A stretch of 64,000 nucleotides of DNA, taken from contig JAGTTD010000024.1 of the NCBI GenBank assembly GCA_018398585.1, forward strand, positions 9,204,071-9,268,070. Reading direction: 5' to 3'. Shown piece after piece: positions 57,321-64,000 of the stretch (positions within the stretch are counted from its first letter, which is position 1; the number at the start of each line of letters is the position of its first letter). The position numbers and the translations under genes are program-made. Origin of the DNA: Simmondsia chinensis (Eukaryota; Streptophyta; Magnoliopsida; Caryophyllales; Simmondsiaceae). The notes below the pieces were generated by a model, which saw only the letters and a program-made list of their open reading frames with translations, ran no database searches and was not told where the DNA came from.

Positions 57321-57983
57321 ATGGCACAACGAGGGACCGGTAGGGACTGGATGCAAGACACTAGCTCTGGAGGTGCAAGGGAGCCAATAATGGCGTCTCT
57401 TTATGCTGATATTCATGAGGTGAGTGCAGTTGTTGTAGAATTGCTTAGAGAAAGTAGAAGGGGTAGGACACATGACGATGAAGAGGGGAGGGATATGGCG
57501 GCATTGCATAATTTTTTGTAGTTTGATCCGACCGAGATTGTTGGATCATCTGACCCAACTAAAGGAGAAGAGTGGGTCAAAAGAATTAAGACGATTTTCT
57601 GGATAGCTAGTGTTCCAGAAATTTTGAAGGTAAAACTTATTGCATATAAGTTTGCAAATGAAGCTGAACATTGGTGGAAGACTGCTAGGCATAGAGAAGA
57701 AGAGGAACCATATAGTTGGGATGAGTTTAAGATTATTTTAAACGAAAAATATTATCCAAGAAGTGTACAAAAAAAAAAAAAAAAAAAAAAAAAGAGAGCT
57801 AGAATTTCTCTCTTTGAAACAATAAAATATGACAGTGATGCAATATCAAGGTTCATAGAATTGTCTAGATATGCTACACGATTTCTGGAAGTCGATTTCA
57901 GGATGGGTTGGGACTTACAACTTGGAAGCAACTGTCTGGTCAAACATTTGACATTTCCAAGGGCTGTACCGAAGAGCTGTTAG
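57321..57983 (+). pseudogene. gag: Gag (copy B)
   Basis: MAQRGTGRDWMQDTSSGGAR start; TAG at 57519-57521 (FL*FDP), shared with copy D. The frame resumes with EEWVKRIKTIFWIAS, EHWWKT, SWDEFKIILNEKYYP. A poly-A run of about 24 at 57770-57793 encodes a lysine stretch where other elements have a short EKKRAEF-like word. SRFIELSRYATRFLEVDF follows, then the frame is lost at about 57930. Confidence 0.88.
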
Positions 57984-58071
57984 AATTTAAAGAATCCTAA
58001 AAGAAGAAATAGAGGTGGATATGAAATTGAATGAGAAGTAAAAGAGACAACAGCCAAATGAGAGTTTTGGG

Positions 58072-58562
58072 GTGACAGGTAATAAAAGCAATTTTCAGAT
58101 CAACAATGGCCGAAAAACTGAGAGGTTCGTACCTTTTGTTGAAAACATCGCTTGGGGAGACCTTGCTTTAGTGCAAATGGGATTTCCTTCAAGTGTGGGA
58201 ATGAAGGACATATCATGGCCAATTATCTTCAAAAGGAGAAAACTTGTTACAAGTGCGGAAAACAAGGGCACATTGCATCTTCTCATTATAGTAAGGCTAG
58301 GAAGAGTGGGAAAGGAGGTATTGAACCAAAAGGACAAGTGTTTACCCTAACGAAGGAAGATGATAAGAAAGAAGGCGAAGTGGTGACAAGTGCTATTCTT
58401 GTGGATTCTTTGCATGCTTATGTTCTAGTCCCACTCATTCCTTCATATCCACTACATTTGCTGCAAAATTTGAAGCTTTGTTCTTCTAGACTTAAAATTA
58501 ACTTAACCATTGCCCTACCTATTGGGGCTTCCACCAACGTCAATCGAATATTTATAGGTTAA
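58072..58562 (+). pseudogene. Zinc knuckles and protease start (copy B)
   Basis: FKCGNEGHIMANY and CYKCGKQGHIASSHYS are two knuckle-like motifs (last cysteine lost in each). GEVVTSAILVDSLHAYVL is the protease start, but the active-site D-S-G is lost and about 30 codons are deleted at 58560 relative to copy D. Confidence 0.82.
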
Positions 58563-59042
58563 CTGAACATAAAGTGGAAATTGAGTGTTATACAAAGTGT
58601 ATTGTAAAGTGTATTAAAATAAAAAGCTTAAATGGAGAGGATGTAATATTTCATTGCAATGCTTTAACTGCACCATTAAGAGTAAATTCAGCTACGCAAG
58701 CTCAAAAGATGCTGAGAAAAGGAAGTGAAGGTTACATTTGAAGTATAATTGCAGAAAATCATGGTGAATCATCTCTAGAAAAATTTCCCGTGGTTAGAGA
58801 ATTTCTGTGTATTTCCGATGATATTCCCGGATTGCCCCCTAAACGACATGTCAAATTTTGTGTCGAACTCATTCTTGAGACCAAACCTATCTCCAAAACA
58901 CCATATAGAATGTCACCGGTAGAGTTGAAAGAACTAAAAGTACAACTACTAGGATTGCTTGTTAAGGGGCAAATAAGGCCTAGTACCACACCTTAGGGGG
59001 TACCAGTTCTATTTTTGAAAAACAAAGATGGTAGCATGAGGA
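58563..59042 (+). pseudogene. Protease end and RT N-terminus (copy B)
   Basis: HKVEIECYTKC and SLNGEDVIFHC match copy D. ORF 58790-58996: DDIPGLPPKRHVKFCVELI, PISKTPYRMSPVELKELKVQ, KGQIRPSTTP. The next words PVLFLKNKDGSMR end at 59042. The RT catalytic region is absent. Confidence 0.85.
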
Positions 59043-59089
59043 AATATTTGTTTGACCTCTCTAGAGCCGGTGTACTATTTGATTGACTC

Positions 59090-59290
59090 GAGGAAAATAA
59101 TAAACGTAAGATTAGGAGTAAACATAGAAAACCTGATCCTAATTCTTACAAGGGAAAGATATACTGTAAGTGGCATAATTCGTCAACCCATTTAATGAAG
59201 ACCTGCATGATCTTTAGAAACGTGGTTTAGGATACCATAGAAGCAAGGGAGTTGATTTTCCCAGGGGAAGGATAGATGAGGATCTCTCAA
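59090..59290 (+). pseudogene. Tat gag zinc-finger-like end
   Basis: KPDPNSYKGKIYCKWHNSST, THLMKTCMIFRNVV and ARELIFPGEG. This CxxHN...C segment is the usual end of Tat/Ogre Gag. One stop in the middle. Confidence 0.7.
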
Positions 59291-59329
59291 GTCCTAAGAG
59301 GCCTCATTACTCCTGCAGCAAAAGCAGTA

Positions 59330-59800
59330 TTGTCAAGCCGCCTTCAAAGATCTTGAGCACTCAACAGGCCTTAGGGGCTTGTAACTCATATTTCAGGAAC
59401 TCCAGGTGCCAAGAAGACCAAGGCCAATAAACTCAAGAGCTCAGGAGCATGGAGTACTAGATCCATTAGTTAGAATAACAGTTGAGCCAGCTCAAGGATC
59501 TGCTTTCATCTCTCAAGGAGCGGCATTCTCTTCAAGATTAAAGAGCATAAGAACTCGAGAAAGCAGAAGCAGAGGCACGAAGAGAACATCAAACACCTTA
59601 AGAGGAAGTCATTTCTGTAGATCAGCGGTTGGTTTAGAAAACTAACAAGTTGTCGTCATATAGAGGAGTCCCTTGTTAATATTAGGATCCAATTCTTTTG
59701 AAGATGAATACAAGTCATAGGCCATACAAGTAGAATTCTTGTATTGTTTTTGTAACCACCATATACTTCTCATTTGCCAATGAAGTATATATTTTTCTCA
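59330..59800 (+). pseudogene. End of the antisense ORF (T3)
   Basis: Aligns loosely with 52130-52560 (CAGGCCTTAGGGGCTTG against TGGCCTAGGTGGCCTGC; terminal AATGAAGTATATATTTT). ORF 59406-59645 is a shadow in another frame. Confidence 0.45.
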
Positions 59801-59846
59801 ATATGTCTATCAAACTTAAGGTCTTTTCTCATTTTGTAGTTTTAAC

Positions 59847-60560
59847 TCAAGTATCTTTAGTTTGATCCTCAAAACACTGATACTGAAATTGAGCCCATAA
59901 TTCAAGAAATCTGAACTCAAGAACTTCATTGTTAGAATCCCAAATTGAAGGCGCATATTTCTTTAAGAGCCTTCCTTTAATGGCCCTAGGATGGGTCCTT
60001 CCATCTAGATCTTGAAGCAAATAGGTGTTACCCTCAAATACTTCTATGCCTCTAAATGGACCCCTCTCAATTTGGGGACCATTTTCCAAAGACACGGTCT
60101 TTCTTGCCAATGGGTAATACCACTTTCCATACAAAGTCCCCTAAGTAGATGGACCTTGGTTTGACCTTCTTGTTATAGGCTTTAGTCACTCTCTTCTTTT
60201 GATTTTCTAGCTTGTGAAGAGCATCAAGCCTATCTTGACCTAATTTAGTTAATTCATCCATCATAGCTTTCTCATGTTCAAGTTCAAAGAACTTCCCTTG
60301 ATGAGCTAGCCTAATGGGATGAACTGTTAGTTCCATTGGAAGTACAACATCATGGCCACCCGTTAAATGGAAGGGAGTTGTACCAGTAGCATCTCAATTG
60401 GACGTTCTATATGCCCATAGAGGATTAAGTAGCAACTCATGCCACCTTTTGAAATGGTCTTTAATCATTTTCTCGATATTTTCCTTTAGAATTAGTTGAC
60501 TCAGCTTCACCATTTGCGTGGGCATAATAAAAAGTTGATTTCAAGATTTCAATATTAAAA
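59847..60560 (-). pseudogene. Tat integrase C-terminal half (T3)
   Basis: EILKSTFYYAHANGEAES at the upstream end carries the catalytic E region (NGEAE). FKRWHELLLNPLWAYRTS, then ORF 60067-60336 (VLPMELTVHPIRLAHQGKF, KVKPRSIYLGDFVWKVVLPI, FGKWSPN) and 59847-60134 (GPFRGIEVFEGNTYLLQDLD, RAIKGRLLKKYAPS). The GPF/Y module is intact. At 60561 a copia LTR cuts it. Confidence 0.88.
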
Positions 60561-62170
60561 TGTTGGGACGTATTTCAAAAAATATTCCTCATATTAATGC
60601 AGCTGAATGATTAGAATTTCTGAATTTTAAACCTACAGGCCTCTACTCTAATACATTCACAATAATAGCATGGAAATAACTAGCATAAGAAATATTGTAA
60701 ATAAATAGGAAAGTTAAAATAAAACAAAACGAAAAGAAAGAAAAATACCTTAACGTAGACCGTAGTGTCGCTCCAAGAAATCACCGAGACCGCAAGACGT
60801 TCAACGCAATCTCCATTGAACACCTGGAGTGTGGGCTCTGGAAAATATCAACTAAAGAGGAAAAATTCAACAAAAAATTTTCTTCTTTTAATGCTCTACA
60901 AGTGAATACTTTCATAAAACTATTTAAATTTTATGATGTTAAACCTTAATTACAAGTCTTCTATTTATAATAGGCTACTGAATTGAAAAAAATTAAAACA
61001 TCAATGTTAAACCTTAATTCTCTAAAAGGACGCCGTTTAACACAGAAAAGTCAACTCCGCTCACCCAGCCCAAACGTGCCATGTGCCACGTTTTTGCGCG
61101 CGACACATCCTGTGCGACGCGGATCACACCTCTGCGTAAACACATTGTGTGCAGAATTCCGGCGTGGTTTTTTCCCCCCACATGTATAAGTTCATCTTAT
61201 GAATTTTATTTTAGCAAAATAAAGTTATTCGTCCAATGAACATTGTTTAGCATGATTATATTCATCTCATGAATTCTTTCAACGTTTTTCTAATGGTGTA
61301 AATTTAGAGGTAACAGAGACCTCAGGGACAATGTAATTCTAGATCCAAATCGGTCAAAAGTAATTGTAATCTCATGATATTATTTGATTACCATTTAGCA
61401 AGACTAAATGAGTCCTACCGTATTCTAGAATTAAATTTATTTATTTAATAATTCCAAAATAAACTATTTTGCTAACAGTAGCCCTCCATGAGATATTCAT
61501 GAGAAAAATATCTATAACTACTGCCATTATTTTTCTCACAGTTTTTTCATTAGTTCCCCACTTTGTCCTGCTCCGAAAAATTCAGTTATACATGAATAAT
61601 TTCATAGTATAGGATTTCAAATGTCAAACACATGGAACACTTTGGCTAAAGTTCCGAAGTAACTCAAACACTTGCGAATCAATTAAGGTGGCATCTCTAT
61701 CTCGTAAAAGACTATATACATTCCTTGATGCTGTTACCCAATGCATGTAAGACTTCGGTCATAATTAGAGACCTAACTTTTAGTACACAATGATAACTAA
61801 CACTCCATGCACAGGTCCAGAATACCCTTAAGATTTAGAGTCATAGTTCAAATAATACATCATGAATCGCTCATTTCCGAATATAGTCAAGATATAAGTA
61901 ATTCACTTGGTCTAATTTAGTGTGTCAATCTTATAGCAAACACTCATACTACACTTTTGAATCAACATCCACATGACCAAGACAACAACAGCAACAATCC
62001 CGGTGCCTCAAGGGCTCCCGCATAAGCGGGGTCTGGAGGGGTTGATGTGCGCAGCCTTCCCCCTTCAGGCTGTTAACCTAAAGAGAGGTTGTTTCCGAGG
62101 ACCCCATCCGCATGACCAAGATAGGTCATCTAAAATGTCACATTATAGCCTTAGCAGATAAGTAGCCCAA
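60561..62170 (-). repeat. 3' LTR of copia element 2
   Basis: The left end joins Tat integrase exactly. A minus TATA word TATAAATAG at about 60961-60969. Contains a SINE at 61983-62110. The right end is uncertain; a repeated ATTAACCATATACC at 62192 and 62212 lies beside it. Confidence 0.65.
61972..62121 (-). mobile_element. SINE fragment (Au-like) with target duplication
   Basis: Minus strand has GGAAACAACCTCTCTTTAGG, AAGGCTGCGCACATCAACCC, CCAGACCCCGCTTATGCGGG and ends GATTGTTGCTGTTGTTG, the typical 3' part of Au SINEs. CATGACCAAGA occurs at 61972-61982 and 62111-62121. The tRNA-like head is missing. Confidence 0.85.
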
Positions 62171-62225
62171 ATTTGTCACTATCTCACCCAATTAACCATA
62201 TACCTCATCCAATTAACCATATACC

Positions 62226-62534
62226 TTATCCTAAAGAGAGGTTATTGCTCGTATCAATCTTCACTGTCTCACCCTTATCCACAATGTCTTTGATGAGGTG
62301 GTACTTCCTTTCAATATGCTTGGAAGTCTTGTGTCTTCCAAGTTCTTTAGAGTTAGCCATTACACCAGAGTGGTCACAAAAGACTCTAATAGGTGTAAGA
62401 CCATTTCTAACAACCTCAAGATCCTTCAGGAGCTTTCTAGGCCAACAAGCCTCTTTTGCAGCTCCCAAAGCTGCAACATGTTTGGCCTCCGTGGTTAAGT
62501 CAGCAATGCAAAATATTTGACACTCCTCCATCAA
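62226..62534 (-). pseudogene. RNase H (copia element 2)
   Basis: FCIADLTTEAKHVAALGAAK, ACWPRKLLKDLEVV, VFCDHSGVMANSKE and SKHIERKYHLIKDIV: copia RNase H with several substitutions (E to K at the usual AEY, D-N-S to D-H-S). The end LADPLTK is lost. Confidence 0.88.
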
Positions 62535-63620
62535 ATGGCCCCATCTCCAAGGGTAAAGACATATCCAAACATCGAATGTCTGGTATCACTATCTGACTGA
62601 AAGTTTGAATCAGTATTGCCTAATGGAACCAGCTCGTCACTATGAAAGATTAACATATAATCTCTAGTCCTTCTCAAGTAATTGAGAACATACTTCACAA
62701 CCGCCCAATGCAACGGACCTGGGTTAGACTGATATCTACTCACCATCCCAACAGCATAGAAGATATCTGATCTCATGCACAACATAGCACACATGAGGCT
62801 TCCCACAGCCGAAGTATATGGTGCATTCCTCATCTGCACTTCCTCTTGAGGTGTCTTAGGACGTTATTCTCAAGAAAAAGGGACTCCATGCCTTAAAGGT
62901 AATAACCACTTCTTAGAGTCCACCATATGATACCCTGATAACATCTTATCAATTTTAAGCGGCCTAAGACAGTCCCAATATCCAACTCTTCTGATCTAGC
63001 AAAAGCATGATCCCATGAATATAGCTGGCTTCTTTTAATTCGTTCATGTTAAACTGACTAGACAACCAAATCGTTACAACTGATAAGACACCTGGAACAT
63101 TCCCAATGAGTAATATCTCATCCACATATAATACTAAGAAAGTCGCCACTTTCTCATGATTTTTCTTGTACACGCATGTTTCATCAACCAAATACATAGG
63201 ACTTAATCACTTCATTAAATCTAATATTTCATGAGCGTGATGCTTGTTTCAATTCATAAATGGACTTCTTCAATTTGCATTCCATATGCTCCAGATTTCT
63301 ACCAATGAAACTATCTAGTTCCACAATATAGATGTCTTCATCAAGATGACCATTCAAAAAGGTTATTTTGACATTCAATTGCCAAATCTTATAGTCATAT
63401 TGAACAGTAATGAACAAGAGTATCCTAATGGACATTAGCATGGCTACTGGTGAGAAGGTTATTTTGAAGGTCTCTAGCTTACGGTCCACTCCTCTCTTCC
63501 TCTTATAGAACCATTACGATCCAATGAACTTAATGCCTTCTGACGCCTTTACAAGTTCACAGACCTGATTACAATACATGGATTCTATCTCAGACTTTAT
63601 TGCCAAGACCCAGTGTTCAG
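62531..63620 (-). pseudogene. Reverse transcriptase (copia element 2)
   Basis: From upstream: SEIESMYCNQVCELV (63540-63600), FSPVAMLMSIRILLFI and QLNVKITFLNGHLDEDIY and KSIYELKQASRSW (63229-63489), VLYVDEILLIGN (62964-63197; the catalytic YVDD has become YVDE), then YTSAVGSLMCAMLCMRSD and YLRRTRDYMLIFHSDEL (62531-62839). Three frameshifts. Confidence 0.9.
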
Positions 63621-63624
63621 CATC

Positions 63625-64000
63625 TGATGCTTATTGTGTATTGCTTAGCAAGTGCACTAAATCATATCAAGTAATATAGAATGAGTAGACTCTCATCCCA
63701 CGAGGATTAAAAGAATGAGTACTGAAATTTGTAGCTTCAGCACTATTGGAAAGACCAAAATTTGTCGTTTTTGATATGAACAAAACAAAATGAAAAAGAA
63801 CGAAAATGGTTACTGATTTTATGAAAGGTGTATTGATTTTAGATGATTTTTATAATTTAACAAGATTCAAGGCATTCAATTTCACCTAGTTACATTAATA
63901 GGCCTTTCTATTATCAATATTCAAGTTGTGATTACGTGTGGATGGTCGAAAACCCACCCTAATTTGCTAAATATGCTCCCTCGATCCACACTTAGCATAC
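63625..64000 (-). repeat. N-family LTR fragment (N5), open at right edge
   Basis: Plus strand starts TGATGCTTATTGTG and matches 36878-37255 and 19431-19810. It runs off the window. Confidence 0.88.

Larger units (their letters stand above)
55483..59042 (+). mobile_element. Chromovirus copy B with duplicated LTR-gag start
   Basis: Order: LTR part (55499-56160), PBS-like TGGTATAAGAC, gag start (56283-56466), second LTR part (56467-57190), PBS-like word, gag, knuckle, protease remnant, start of RT. Cut at 59042 by Tat gag. Confidence 0.85.
59043..60560 (-). mobile_element. Deleted Tat element T3
   Basis: Contains a plus-strand gag end (59090-59290), the end of the antisense-type ORF on plus (59330-59800) and the integrase end on minus (59847-60560). 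Gag and integrase are on opposite strands, so the piece is rearranged. Confidence 0.6.
60561..63624 (-). mobile_element. Ty1/copia element 2 (minus), 3' part
   Basis: Minus strand: RT and RNase H (62226-63620), then 3' LTR from about 62170 to 60561. Plus start TGTTGGGACG corresponds to an LTR end TCCCAACA. RT and RNase H wording (VSRYQSNPGPLHW) is close to Angela/Tork-type elements. Upstream RT, integrase and gag are cut at 63625 by N5. Confidence 0.82.

Overview
The window is plant nuclear DNA, most likely from a eudicot. I see no host gene with intact structure. Almost every stretch belongs to LTR retrotransposons of well-known plant lineages: Ty3/gypsy of the Athila/Tat group, Tat elements with an antisense plant-mobile-domain ORF, Tekay-like chromoviruses, and two Ty1/copia elements. 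Small DNA transposons (MITEs), a SINE, a U6 snRNA retropseudogene and a 39-bp minisatellite sit among them. The primer-binding sites match plant tRNA-Asp or initiator tRNA-Met. All boundaries come from reading the sequence by eye.

Layout, left half. 1-3549: minus-strand Athila/Tat-type element A, running off the left edge, with its 5' LTR at 2278-3549. 3550-4088: 39-bp minisatellite. 4089-7843: a large non-autonomous LTR element with a tRNA-Met PBS that carries an RRM resembling polypyrimidine-tract-binding proteins. 7844-13666: minus-strand copia element with an 870-codon pol ORF. 13667-14067 and 20869-21060: two parts of one Tat gag fragment, split by element N1 (14068-20868), a gag-protease element whose two LTRs are inverted to each other. 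21122-22924: second minisatellite array. 22925-23713: N-family LTR fragment. 23714-25955: Tat piece with a plant-mobile-domain ORF. 25956-27033: 5' end of a small-LTR gypsy element (minus). 27034-32856: plus-strand element C, same family as A, with a MITE in its gag.

Layout, right half. 32857-37491: minus-strand element N2. 37492-45410: minus-strand chromovirus sequences around one shared LTR (about 40961-43000) that contains a 550-bp MITE. 45435-46755: a plus-strand copy of the same pol, making an inverted repeat. 46756-52997: Tat sequences (gag, LTR, antisense ORF with a U6 insertion, integrase end). 52998-54437: Athila-type LTR holding a hAT-like MITE. 54438-55482: N-family LTR fragment. 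55483-59042: plus-strand chromovirus with a tandem duplication of LTR plus gag start. 59043-60560: deleted Tat element. 60561-63624: minus-strand copia with a SINE in its LTR. 63625-64000: N-family LTR running off the right edge.

Nothing here looks like a working gene network. The genes are gag, protease, reverse transcriptase, RNase H and integrase in various states of decay; only the copia pol at 9846-12458 is open over a long distance. The most unusual items are the RRM captured in an LTR element, the inverted-LTR element N1, the U6 retropseudogene with target duplication, the 13-codon minisatellite, and MITE insertions whose empty sites can be read in sister copies.
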